Source: Balanoglossus misakiensis
Lineage: Eukaryota > Hemichordata
Length of the DNA stretch: 64,000 nucleotides
Direction of reading: 5' to 3'
NCBI GenBank assembly: GCA_040954595.2
Contig: CM082583.2
Coordinates: forward strand, 434,001 to 498,000
The notes below the pieces were generated by a model. It did not search any database, had not been told where the DNA came from, and saw only the letters and a program-made list of their open reading frames with translations. Shown here piece after piece: positions 44,880-57,154 of this stretch (position 1 is the first letter of the stretch; the number at the start of each line of letters is the position of its first letter). The translations under genes were made by a program, and so were the position numbers.

Positions 44880-47800
44880 CGTGTTTCCGCTCTAAAGTGC
44901 CGGGGCTTCAGCTAAACCAGGCCGTAGGAAATCCGTCGTAATCACCGTTGATAACTTACGCCAGTCTGTGTCATATAGAGCCGGTGCACCAGCCGAGTCA
45001 CGCCGTAGGAAATCTGACTTGATCAACGTGGTCAATGTACGCCTGTTTCTGCTCTAGAGTGCCGGGGCTTCAGCTGAGCCAGGCCGTAGGAAACCCGACG
45101 TGATTACAGTTGTTAACTTACGCCAGTCTGTGTCCTATATATAGTGCCGGGGCATCAGCCGTGCCAGGCCGAAGGAAATGTGAGTAGATCAACGTGGTCT
45201 CTGTACGCGTGTTTCTGCTCTAGAGTGTCAGGGCTTTAGCAAAGCCATGCCGTAGGAAATCTGACTTGATCAACGTTGCTAGCGAACGCTAGTGTCTGTC
45301 ATAGTGTGCCGGGGTTTTAGTCGAGCCAAGCCGTAGGAGATCAGACTTGATCAACGTGGTCTCTGTACGCGTGTTTCTGCTCTTGACTGCCGGGGCTTTA
45401 TCCAAGCCATGCCGTAGAAAATCTGACTTGATCACCGTTGCTAACGTACGCTAGTGTCTGTCATATAGTGACGGAGATTTAGCCGAGCCAGGCCGTAAAA
45501 AATCGACTTGTTCAACGTTACCAGTGTGCAACTGTTTCTGCTCTAGAGTGTCAGGGTTTTAGCCGATTTATGCTGTAGGAAATCAGAGTTGATGAACGGG
45601 AATTCAATGTTAGAAAACCCGTGTGGAAAGTATCTCTACTCGTTTGAAACTAAGAAAAGAATTTATTCTTATTTATTTTGTAAAAAAGACAATGTTTCGA
45701 AACAAAGGCGAAAATGGTAATTTTGTCTTGGGTGATTCAAATTATACCACCTTTTCTGGAATTTGCAGCACTTTTTACAAGAGAACGACACTTCATGCTC
45801 CATAATATTTCCGAAAATGAAGAAAAGAGTTAATTTTTTATGAGTTTTTAAAATTTTACCATTTTTATCAAAATATGGCCAAAATGGCTATTTTTTCTTG
45901 AATTCCGTCAATATCTCTGCATTTTTGGAGTGGTCGAAACTTTTAACATACAATCAACATGTCATATATGATCGGGGCACCAAATTCGAAGAACAAAGGT
46001 TTTTTTATTTTTTTTTCTAAAAATGACATTTTCAAGGAAAATTTGGTAAAACGCAATTTTGTCTGCAGTGAGCCAAATTAGACGGTCTTTTGTGGAATTT
46101 GTATCCATATATACATACGAAGAGCATTCTATACTCCATCAGATTTCCGAAAATGTAGAAAAGGGTATTTTTTGTAATTTTGAAAAATTTTCCATTTTGA
46201 CCAAATTGTGGCTAAAATTGTTATTTTCGTGTTGAATGCCGCCAGTGTCACTGCTTTTAAAAGTCATAAAAACTTTTAACATACAAGCCATTCTTTATAT
46301 ATGATCAGGTTACCGAATTAAAAAAATAAAGAATGTTTTGCCTAAAAATGACCTTTTAGGTGCAAAAACGAATAAAACGTAATTTTGTATTAAATCAGTT
46401 CATTCAGAGTGCATTTTTTATAATCAGCACCATTTTTACATAAAATGGAAATTTCATACATCATCAGATATCCAAATATGAAAAAATGATTTAGATTTTA
46501 GATGATTGTCCAAAATTAGCTGATATCTAATAAATGTAGTATTGAACTGTTCTGTTTCCCCCCCCCCCCTATATTATATGCGGTACGCCGATGTCAGCTT
46601 ACCCGGCAGTACTGCAGGCCGTGCCCCCAACTAACGTCGGTGTTTGTAACGCCCTGGTTAAATTCGGGCTTTCTCTATAAATTGACAGGCAATAATGCAG
46701 TCCTACCCGAACAAATGTCGAGTGTTGACCCGCTGTGACTTTCCCTCTTCGGTTTGCCCGACTTAGCCAACGTCTTTGTACTAGAGTGTCGGGTCTTTTG
46801 CAGAGCCAGGCCGAAGGAAATCCGACTTGATCACCGTTGCTAACGAACGCTAGTGTCTGTCATGGTGTGCCGGGGTTTTAGTCGAGCCAGGCCGTAGGAG
46901 ATCTGACTTGATCATCGTGGTCAATGTACGCGTGTTTCCGCTCTAAAGTGCCGGGGCTTCAGCTAAACCAGGCCGTAGGAAATCCGTCGTAATCACCGTT
47001 GATAACTTACGCCAGTCTGTGTCATATAGAGCCGGTGCACCAGCCGAGTCACGCCGTAGGAAATCTGACTTGATCAACGTGGTCAATGTACGCCTGTTTC
47101 TGCTCTAGAGTGCCGGGGCTTCAGCTGAGCCAGGCCGTAGGAAACCCGACGTGATTACAGTTGTTAACTTACGCCAGTCTGTGTCCTATATATAGTGCCG
47201 GGGCATCAGCCGTGCCAGGCCGAAGGAAATGTGAGTAGATCAACGTGGTCTCTGTACGCGTGTTTCTGCTCTAGAGTGTCAGGGCTTTAGCAAAGCCATG
47301 CCGTAGGAAATCTGACTTGATCAACGTTGCTAGCGAACGCTAGTGTCTGTCATAGTGTGCCGGGGTTTTAGTCGAGCCAAGCCGTAGGAGATCAGACTTG
47401 ATCAACGTGGTCTCTGTACGCGTGTTTCTGCTCTTGACTGCCGGGGCTTTATCCAAGCCATGCCGTAGAAAATCTGACTTGATCACCGTTGCTAACGTAC
47501 GCTAGTGTCTGTCATATAGTGACGGAGATTTAGCCGAGCCAGGCCGTAAAAAATCGACTTGTTCAACGTTACCAGTGTGCAACTGTTTCTGCTCTAGAGT
47601 GTCAGGGTTTTAGCCGATTTATTCTGTAGGAAATCAGAGTTGATGAACGGGAATTCAATGTTAGAAAACCCGCGTGGAAAGTATCTCTACTCGTTTGAAA
47701 CTAAGAAAAGAATTTATTCTTATTTATTTTGTAAAAAAGACAATGTTTCGAAACAAAGGCGAAAATGGTAATTTTGTCTTGGGTGATTCAAATTATACCA

Positions 47801-48980
47801 CCTTTTCTGGAATTTGCAGCACTTTTTACAAGAGAACGACACTTCATGCTCCATAATATTTCCGAAAATGAAGAAAAGAGTTAATTTTTTATGAGTTTTT
47901 AAAATTTTACCATTTTTATCAAAATATGGCCAAAATGGCTATTTTTTCTTGAATTCCGTCAATATCTCTGCATTTTTGGAGTGGTCGAAACTTTTAACAT
48001 ACAATCAACATGTCATATATGATCGGGGCACCAAATTCGAAGAACAAAGGTTTTTTTATTTTTTTTTCTAAAAATGACATTTTCAAGGAAAATTTGGTAA
48101 AACGCAATTTTGTCTGCAGTGAGCCAAATTAGACGGTCTTTTGTGGAATTTGTATCGATATATACATACGAAGAGCATTCTATACTCCATCAGATTTCCG
48201 AAAATGTAGAAAAGGGTATTTTTTGTAATTTTGAAAAATTTTCCATTTTGACCAAATTGTGGCTAAAATTGTTATTTTCGTGTTGAATGCCGCCAGTGTC
48301 ACTGCTTTTAAAAGTCATAAAAACTTTTAACATACAAGCCATTCTTTATATATGATCAGGTCACCGAATTAAAAAAATAAAGAATGTTTTGCCTAAAAAT
48401 GACCTTTTAGGTGCAAAAACGAATAAAACGTAATTTTGTATTAAATCAGTTCATTCAGAGTGCATTTTTTATAATCAGCACCATTTTTACATATAATGGA
48501 AATTTCATACATCATCAGATATCCAAATATGAAAAAATGATTTAGATTTTAGATGATTGTCCAAAATTAGCTGATATCTAATAAATGTAGTATTGAACCG
48601 TTCTGTTTCCCCCCCCCCCCTATATTATATGCGGTACGCCGATGTCAGCTTACCCGGCAGTACTGCAGGCCGTGCCCCCAACTAACGTCGGTGTTTGTAA
48701 CGCCCTGGTTAAATTCGGGCTTTCTCTATAAATTGACAGGCAATAATGCAGTCCTACCCGAACAAATGTCGAGTGTTGACCCGCTGTGACTTTCCCTCTT
48801 CGGTTTGCCCGACTTAGCCAACGTCTTTGTACTAGAGTGTCGGGTCTTTTGCAGAGCCAGGCCGAAGGAAATCCGACTTGATCACCGTTGCTAACGAACG
48901 CTAGTGTCTGTCATGGTGTGCCGGGGTTTTAGTCGAGCCAGGCCGTAGGAGATCTGCCTTGATCATCGTGGTCAATGTAC
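44880..48980 (-). repeat. Near-identical 2,051-bp tandem unit pair
   Basis: Two consecutive units are displaced by exactly 2,051 bp (short frames at 45,623 and 47,674). They share private variants absent elsewhere, including AAATCCGTCGTAATC, GATTACAGTTG, CTCTTGACTGCC and GACAATGTTTCG. Visible differences are few (for example TATCCATAT versus TATCGATAT). This is a recent single-unit duplication. Confidence 0.88.
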
Positions 48981-50754
48981 GCGTGTTTCCGCTCTAAAGT
49001 GCCGGGGCTTCAGCTAAACCATGCCGTAGGAAATCCGACGTAATCACCGTTGATAACTTACGCCAGTCTGTGTCATATAGAGCCGGTGCACCAGCCGAGT
49101 CACGCCGTAGGAAATCTGACTTGATCAACGTGGTCAATGTACGCCTGTTTCTGCTCTAGAGTGCCGGGGCTTCAGCTGAGCCAGGCCGTAGGAAACCCGA
49201 CGTGATTACCGTTGTTAACTTACGCCAGTCTGTGTCCTATATATAGTGCCGGGGCATCAGCCGTGCCAGGCCGAAGGAAATGTGAGTAGATCAACGTGGT
49301 CTCTGTACGCGTGTTTCTGCTCTAGAGTGCCGGGGCTTTATCCAAGCCATGCCGTAGAAAATCTGACTTGATCACCGTTGCTAACGTACGATAGTGTCTG
49401 TCATATTGTGACGGAGATTTAGCCGAGCCAGGCCGTAGAAAAATCGACTTGTTCAACGTTACCAGTGTGCAACTGTTTCTGCTCTAAAGTCTCAGGGTTT
49501 TAGCCGACTTATGCTGTAGGAAATCTGAGTTGATGAACGGGAATTCAATGTTAGAAAACCCGTGTGGAAAGTATCTCTACCCGTTTGAAACTAAGAAAAG
49601 AATTTATTCTTATTTTATTTCTAAAAATGACATTTTCAAGGAAAATTTGGTAAAACGCAATTTTGTCTGCAGTGAGCCAAATTAGACGGTCTTTTGTGGA
49701 ATTTGTATCGATATATACATACGAAGAGCATTCTATACTCCATCAGATTTCCGAAAATGTAGAGAACAGGTATTTTTTGTAATTTTCAAAAATTTACCAT
49801 TTTGACCAAATTATGGCTAAAATTGTTATTTTCGTGTTGAATGCCGCCAGTGTCACTGCTTTTAAAAGTCATAAAAACTTTTAACATACAAGCAATTGTT
49901 TATATATGATCAGGTCACCGAATTAAAAAAAATAAAGAATGTTTGGCCTAAAAATGACCTTTTTGGTGCAAAAACGAATAAAACGCAATTTTGTATTAAA
50001 TAACCTCATTCAGAGTGCATTTTTTTATAATCAGCACCATTTTTACATATAATGGAAATTTCATACATCACCAGATATCCAAATATGAAAAAATGATTTA
50101 GATTTTAGATGATTGTCCAAAATTAGCTGATATCTAATAAATGTAGTATTGAACCGTTCTGTTCCCCCCCCCCCTCCCCTACATTATATGCGGTACGCCG
50201 ATGTCAGCTTACCCGGCAGTACTGCAGGCCGTGCCCCCACCTAACGTCGGTGTTTGAAACGCCCTGGTTAAATTCGGGCTTTCTCTATAAATTGACAGGC
50301 AATAATGCAGTCCTACCCGAACAAATGTCGAGTGTTGACACGCTGTGACTTTCCCTCTTCGGTTTGCCCGACTTAGCCGACGTCTTTGTACTAGAGTGTC
50401 GGGTCTTTTGCAGAGCCAGGCCGAAGGAAATCCGACTTGATCACCGTTGCTAACGAACGCTAGTGTCTGTCATGGTGTGCCGGGGTTTTAGTCGAGCCAG
50501 GCCGTAGGAGATCTGACTTGATCATCGTGGTCAATGTACGCGTGTTTCCGCTCTAAAGTGCCGGGGCTTCAGCTAAACCAGGCCGTAGGAAATCCGACGT
50601 AATCACCGTTGATAACTTACGCCAGTCTGTGTCATATAGAGCCGGTGCACCAGCCGAGTCACGCCGTAGGAAATCTGACTTGATCAACGTGGTCAATGTA
50701 CGCCTGTTTCTGCTCTAGAGTGCCGGGGCTTCAGCTGAGCCAGGCCGTAGGAAA

Positions 50755-51010
50755 CACAGCACGAAATAGGCATTTTAAGTCATTTTATGCAATTGCATAA
50801 TACTGCATAAAGTTGGTCTTCTTTTACAAGCCCCTTTATGCAACCGCTTAAAGAGGTGTGAAGTTGGTCAACAGTGTTTATCTTGCTATCTCCTTTAATT
50901 GGTTGCATAATTGTATAATGGCTTACCGATTATATGCACCTTTATGCAAAGTATAAAGATGGTTACATGACTCAACGAATATATACACATTTATGCACGT
51001 TATAAAGACG
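50755..51010. other. Array boundary with clustered TTATGCA motifs
   Basis: Immediately past the satellite edge, TTATGCA or its complement TGCATAA occurs repeatedly, near 50,786, 50,795, 50,804, 50,835, 50,904, 50,941 and 50,989. The segment includes the perfect 16-bp palindrome TTATGCAATTGCATAA at 50,785-50,800. The motif resembles half of an octamer (POU-type) site. No gene is visible here. Confidence 0.5.
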
Positions 51011-52065
51011 GCCACAGTTTTCAGGAAGCGCCAGCCATCGGCAACCTGGTCGGCTACTTTGCGGTACTGGTGGCCTAGCTACTTTTTCTTATTAAAATAC
51101 CACCCCCTCATTCGATCTTTGACAGTCATACAATTGAAACAATAGCCTAATTTAACCGTTTTGCATTGCTATATGTCATCGACATTTGAAGTGCATGACA
51201 GAACGAATGTCATTGGGCCGACTAGGCCCCACTGGCTTTGAACATCATGTCATGACTATGGTATATGTCATATATGTCAGACGATCGGTTATTAGCATAT
51301 CAGTGTGGGATTGTGGCAGGTGGAGGCGCAGTACAGGTTGCGATAATGATCATTTGAGCCTTCTCTGTAGCGTTTGTAAAACGCCGTTGTTATAAAAATC
51401 ACAAATAAATATCTCTTCATTACATTGACATGATTTTTATGCGAATAAACAACACATTGGCATATGATTTCAAAGTACGGTAGGCAACAAGGTACAGTCG
51501 CGTGTGCGGCGCTCCATATATCTCGGGACACTCGCGCAATGCCACTCAGCCTCCTAGATGAAAAAAATCCGACCACGCGGTGGTTGGAACCCCATTCATG
51601 GCGCTAAGCGCTGTAACATTTGTTAGAACAATATGATACAATGTTTATATGCTTATTGACCTTATAATGCATACATGCGTCTAATAGTGGAAGTGACCTC
51701 ATGAATGACATTGTTTTCAAGCTCATCCTTTCATGAATAACGTGTGACCAACAGCGCAAAACTGGCCAATTACGGTTCCAACATGCGTCTATGGTTCCAA
51801 CAACAGACAAAATAAAAACTAGAAAAGTATACAGAGATACAAAACCAGCAAATATTGCTTCTAGGGTGATTAAAGCCATGATTGACGCCCTGAAAGATGT
51901 GAAATGACTCAGTTGTGTTCACTATTCATCAAGAATTGAAAGGAAGCAGCAAGTTATGGTGAAAACAAAAGCGGACATAAGGCAAAAATACGGGAGTTGA
52001 CAGTGACACGTTCGGCATAGCGGGCAGACATAAATGCGTCGGGGGAAAGCCGGGCCATTAGTGAT

Positions 52066-52086
52066 AGCGTCGGGGGCCCCGACGCT
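52066..52086. repeat. Perfect short hairpin
   Basis: AGCGTCGGGG and CCCCGACGCT are perfect inverted repeats separated by a single G. No T-run follows, and the context suggests no terminator or small RNA. Confidence 0.6.
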
Positions 52087-53048
52087 GTTTGGGCCTGGGG
52101 AGAGCTGTATATTTACAAATCAGACAAGAGTAGTCATCAAAACTCTTAGTATACTCAATACTTATAGTATGTTTTAGGAATGCACAATTACCCGTAATGC
52201 ATTGGGTTTAAAATGTTTCTTCCAGCGAAGAGAGCGAGAAGGGACTTGAAAACGTATGCCCCTTGAATCTTCGGAACAATAATAAATAGAAAACATACAT
52301 GTGTAAAAGAAAGTTGTATCTAAAAACCGTCTAGTTTGCATTAGTCACATGCACTTCTCTTCGTAATGTTTATTCCGTAAACGCATCTATCGCACGTTTT
52401 TAACACATTTCCCAGGTTTTAGACTCGGTTGGTCTAAATTGCCTGGAGGCGGTGAAGAAGGACCGTGTGTGTATCTTGTTGCAAGGTGCGGGCGTCCTTT
52501 GATCTGCACAGCACATAGGTTAATGGTAAAACTTAGCGTTTGTATAAACATTGATGTGCAAACACACGGAAAACGTTCCCACCACAGTTGCACCGATTAA
52601 CATGTCAAACGCGTGTTTATGTTCTTGCCCTCCAGACAAACATTCGAGGTTTTGAACACCGACTCCCCTGTATGAGTCGAAATGATGTCTGCGGAGAACG
52701 AGCTTCTCAGAATTACACATGCACAACACACGCATGTCTAAAATGACGTCCAACTATTGTCTCACCAAGAACATCGGTTACATGTATCTTTATTTGTACG
52801 TATGCGATGCTGATCCCTGTAATCGTAATGTAAAGCCCGATAAAATCAAGTGTGGACGCGCTGCACGCGCGTTGCCACTGCAGTGATTTTCAATGTACCT
52901 ACATGTAAAAGGAAGGCTGATGATATAAATTATATCCCTACTAGGCCTAGCACAGCCCATACGAAACAACAGCCTACGTTTCGGATGCGGCGCTCTTAAT
53001 TTGTGTGGGCTGGCAATGAGCGCTGCACTGGATGCCTTCCAACTACAT

Positions 53049-53063
53049 AACCCCCCCCCCCCC
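53049..53063 (+). repeat. Poly-C tract outside the satellite
   Basis: A run of about 15 C follows CATAA and precedes AAACG. A similar run of about 14 C lies near 60,757. Neither has the satellite flanks, so they are independent homopolymers. Confidence 0.8.
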
Positions 53064-56000
53064 AAACGTTCATGAACTATAGTAGTTCGAACAAATAAAA
53101 AGTATTGGCCTGTGGTGCGTGCCTGTGTTGCTGATCAGGACAGCATCGATAGACCAGCAAAGAATGTCTTGAAACATGGCTATAACTCTGGCATAATAGG
53201 CCTACTGACCAATTGTAGAAACAAAATCCAATTGAAATTAAGCCCATCCCCGAATGTGTGAAAAGCGTGTTTTTCCGACGAGAATATCTCGAAATTTTTC
53301 GCGTAGAAGCGTTCTAAATCGTTATTTCTGAATACTGGGGCCAGTATTTTGTCAGCGAAATCGCATTTCGTTCATTGCCGCTCCAACCAAAATTACAACA
53401 GATAGTACGCTCAATTATGCTCAGCCTGTTGAAATATTAACATTCGACGGAGCCGGTGGTCCAGTCAGCGATCACGTGAAACACAGCTATTATTAGAAAA
53501 AGAGACTCGACTCGTCGCGGTGATATATAGGCCTAAATCGGCAAATGGCGTGCCCATTTGCGTTTACTCAAATGAAACTGAGTATCTAGCGAACCCCGTC
53601 ATATTAAAATATAATATTACGGAGAGCTGTTCTCTGTGTTCCAATTACTAGCATGGCTCTAGTGATTCCTGTTTCTCCCCTGCCCTGTTAACGGGGAATT
53701 CAGTCGCCAACACACCGTGCACACACAGCACGATGTAATCGACTGGACGACGATCGTGCCAATAATCTGATGCTTCTTACAATCGAAGGATCAAGGTTGC
53801 AGACTTTCGTTTCAACCGAGCAAGGGAAACTTTCGCTTCGCGTGCAAATAGAAATCCTGTTAATTCTACTAAAAGTTCATTTCCAATGACTGTAGAGCGT
53901 TACAGTATTAGTTACAACACCTGAATTTCGTTGACTTGAATTCGGAAATGGCCGTAATTACGCGTTCGAGACTAGTCTGTGTTTTCCTGCCTACATTCTC
54001 GAGCTCCGTTTCGACTTGAGCGTGATAGGTGATAGCCTATGACCGCTCTGATCAGAATTACACTAATTGTGTTGATTAATATTATTAGGTTAAACAGGAT
54101 ATTCCTCCGAGTCCACGAACGCTTACGACACCAACTGATGCTATATGTATGTCTCTGCTCGCGGCAATGAAATACAAGGTCTTGTGCAACATAAAATTTA
54201 GTCGTATCGCCAATTATAAAATGTCACAATTAAAATGACGTCGAATTATATCAGTCATCAGCGCTGGCCATTTGAGTTTGGATTTTCATTGTTCGACAGA
54301 GAATGATAATTTGATTGTAGCGTAGAAATCGTTGCACCGACCGCGGCACATACAGCATCAAAGGACGCATCGATTGCTGCGCGTTCTCTTAATCATGCAC
54401 GCGAAATGTTAGAATTAAGTAAAAATGTAGCAGAACTTTTTCTCTTGACGCAACAGAAATCTTGCCGATTCAGGGAGTTATGATAAATCGTTTCGCACAC
54501 TTAGTGAAAAACACGGGAAGGCCCCATAACCGCCGAACACTTATGTTTCGTTCTAGTGGTAAACTGACCGTGAACGTTGGTTGTATTACCGTCCTGGTGA
54601 CGTTATGAACTGTAAATTCTGCCAGAAATTCAATAAACGATCGTATAAAACAAGACGTCGTGCAAGTGACTGAGACAAGACACCATCAAAGTGCGCAGGC
54701 AGAGAGTGCAGCACATAAAGACGCGATGAAACGTGAACTGTAGGCCCTAGACCTTAACACGCAGAATATTGCCGAGTTTCATTGCCGAAGTAGTACAGAC
54801 AGACACGATCTCACCGGCTTTCAGAGACTTTTATTTTTTAATAGCCAACAAGCGAATAATTCCCCATACCACGAATTTTGAGCCAGTGAATTACCGGTAC
54901 TGACGCAACTCGGTTTATCAATGAAAGACAGTTTCCCGGAGAACCGGAGTCTGGGGGCCGTAGTCGGTTCTCGGGAACCTGTGTGAACGAGTATTGCGGC
55001 GACAAGTCGATAAAAAATCTATGAATCCTGACATCGGTCCTCGAGAATAAATCGATTAAAGAAATGTAGACTTGAATTTGTACTCAATAAATAAGGCTGT
55101 CACGGTAGACGAAACTACTGATGTCAACATAAGCGAGCAGTTGACTCGAACTGTAGACATTTACATGTAGATGAGTCCGGTAATTTATTATCAGTGAATT
55201 CAAAGTTCTTGAAACTCAATGAACCACTGAAACGTACCCGATACTGACAATGAACAGAGCGCGACACTTGGGGCGAAAACATAGCTCGGCATATGTTACG
55301 AAGTCTTTAGAAGAGAAAAAAATCAGATTTGGCCTAGTTGGTATCGGCACCGATGAGTTATGACAGGCAAGAAATCTATCGTGGTTCGGCGCTTAAAATA
55401 TTCAGCGAAGTAATAAGTCCAAACCACTTCAACTGACATTATTGCCCGCGATGTAGCTCCCACGAAGCGGCTTACTTCGATGTTGCGGCAGTTTTATGAC
55501 TTCTACAGCGCTGTGCCGCACTACACGCAATTCAGATAAAACTGCGTGTCTGAGAAACTGCACGCCTCTCTATACTATTTCTCTTAGATCACTGCCTAAG
55601 TTTCCAAAGACGTGCGTTCGTCCCTGCGCGTTTTTCATCATTTCAAATAATATACTCCAAACTGAAGCGACAAGTATGGTTTCTCTTCTTATTTCTGATC
55701 ACATCAGTATAAAAGACCAGAAACATTGAATCTCAAACAGTTTTCATGTTTTCGTTTACGGCCTAACGGTAACCACCACCCCCACGACCGCTTCCGCGGA
55801 CAGACTCTCCCACAACCCTTAGTATAGTTATAGGCGGCGAGAGGGGATGTGAGAGAGTCTGATACTTCCATGTAACTTGTATGTACACCCTCTCAAAATC
55901 TTGAAGGGGCACGGACTGGGGAGAGACTTACGTCTCACCCAGAAAGTGTTATTGAGTGAATGCGAATGTAATTGAAGAGCTGCCAGAGTCAAATTCTGAC

Positions 56001-57036
56001 CTCTTGCTACCGGTGTTTGAACACGAAATTGTAACCCATGTTGCGCTGTACATCTGAATGTAAAAGCACCCTGCAGCATATAATTGACTGCCAAAATTTC
56101 TTTAATATCCAGTCGAGAAGTAGATGCTCTCCGAACCTAACTCAGACTGTAGTCGAGCTAATGACATGTGCTAGCGAACAGTGCCGGCCGCACCGTCTTC
56201 TCAATTATGCCCTACATGACAGCAACTGGATTGCGAATCTACTGACTGCACTACGCGCAATTTGTTCACACTGCACGGGCGAAATCGACAATTTCACTCA
56301 TTTTATGCAATCATTATACACCCCTTGTTTGGCGCTATCGATGTGTGTGATCAGTTCAATTTTAGTTCTGTAAATGCGATATTAGCTTAGTAGTGATACA
56401 ACTGCCAACCACATCATAAAACGCGGTTTTAACCAGCATGTCTGACACGGCCTTCAATCTTTATGATTTTCCATTGTGTACTCAAGATTCCCACGCAGTG
56501 AATGACTTCCATTGATATGCTAATTAGAGTCTTTGCACAAAGACAATGAATCAGATCAGAGTGAAGGTCAAAGTTTGCTGCTTGTATTTGAATCTTGAAA
56601 ACTCCTTGGAAAATCGCCTGAATTACGCTCGTTTTGTTTCCCTTTGCCGTTTAAACGTCCTCCCTATTAAAGATTGGTCGCAGTATTAAAATGACCCAAT
56701 TTCGTTATGATATATGGCTCACAGCTACTGGTGGGGAAACCAGCAGAGCACCACCCCCATAGCTGCGTTACACAGCCAGGTCAAATAATGATAGATTATT
56801 GACACATTGTTGTTTTCCAATAAACTGTTCAGTCTGTGGGCAGAATCATTTTGTCCCCTGGGGCTGAGGCCTTTACCATGCATAGCAGAAAAAGCTTATG
56901 TCTGCTTTGTTTCATGAAACTGTATACATGTACTTCTTAATTTGACCCTTAAGCAAAACACACACACACATACACACTAGTTTATGTGGGTAACAAAGTT
57001 ACTGGAGACAAGTAATTCATTCATGAAAGTAATAAA

Positions 57037-57042
57037 TTTATT
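57037..57042 (-). terminator. Polyadenylation signal of the CMC transposase gene
   Basis: AATAAA on the minus strand lies about 113 nt past the TAA stop at 57,155, a normal position for a short 3' UTR. Confidence 0.6.
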
Positions 57043-57154
57043 GCAGATATGAATATTCAAGTAAAATGTACAACTATGAAAAATATACAAGATGCATCAT
57101 ACTTAACACTGAAAATTACAGGGGAGCATGACATAGGTTTCTTTCTCTCTTATA

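Larger units (their letters stand above)
25858..50754 (-). repeat. Right arm of higher-order satellite array, orientation B
   Basis: Thirteen units appear in reverse orientation, marked by poly-C tracts at about 26,533, 28,587, 30,137, 32,190, 33,906, 35,956, 38,168, 40,543, 42,451, 44,503, 46,558, 48,607 and 50,163. Spacings fall into classes near 2,050, 2,212, 2,375, 1,716 and 1,550 bp. The first three differ by one 162-bp dimer each. The shorter two reflect loss of one 330-bp AT monomer, with or without one dimer. The 42,451 unit also carries a LINE fragment. The array ends abruptly inside a class-1 monomer at 50,754 (CCGTAGGAAAC), beyond which sequence is unrelated. Confidence 0.95.
51011..57036. 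other. Low-copy non-coding sequence, no recognised gene
   Basis: I see no recognisable protein domain, RNA gene or satellite copy in this 6-kb stretch. Open frames up to about 110 codons exist on both strands without family resemblance or convincing splice context. Minor features are a 10-bp stem hairpin at 52,066-52,086, a poly-C run near 53,049 and a short (CA)n run near 56,957. Unannotated non-coding exons or regulatory elements could be present. Confidence 0.6.

Noticed and set aside
51604-51879. 91-codon minus-strand frame with a hydrophobic N-terminus
   Set aside because: The first ~30 residues could span a membrane, but the rest has no recognisable domain, and no promoter or splice support is visible; not enough to call a gene.
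56038-56373. 111-codon plus-strand frame
   Set aside because: No family resemblance, biased composition or splice context; within chance expectation for this length of sequence.
56957-56985. CACTA sequence near a (CA)n run as a transposon terminus
   Set aside because: No matching inverted end was found beyond the 5' end of the transposase gene, and CACTA within a CA-rich run is expected by chance.
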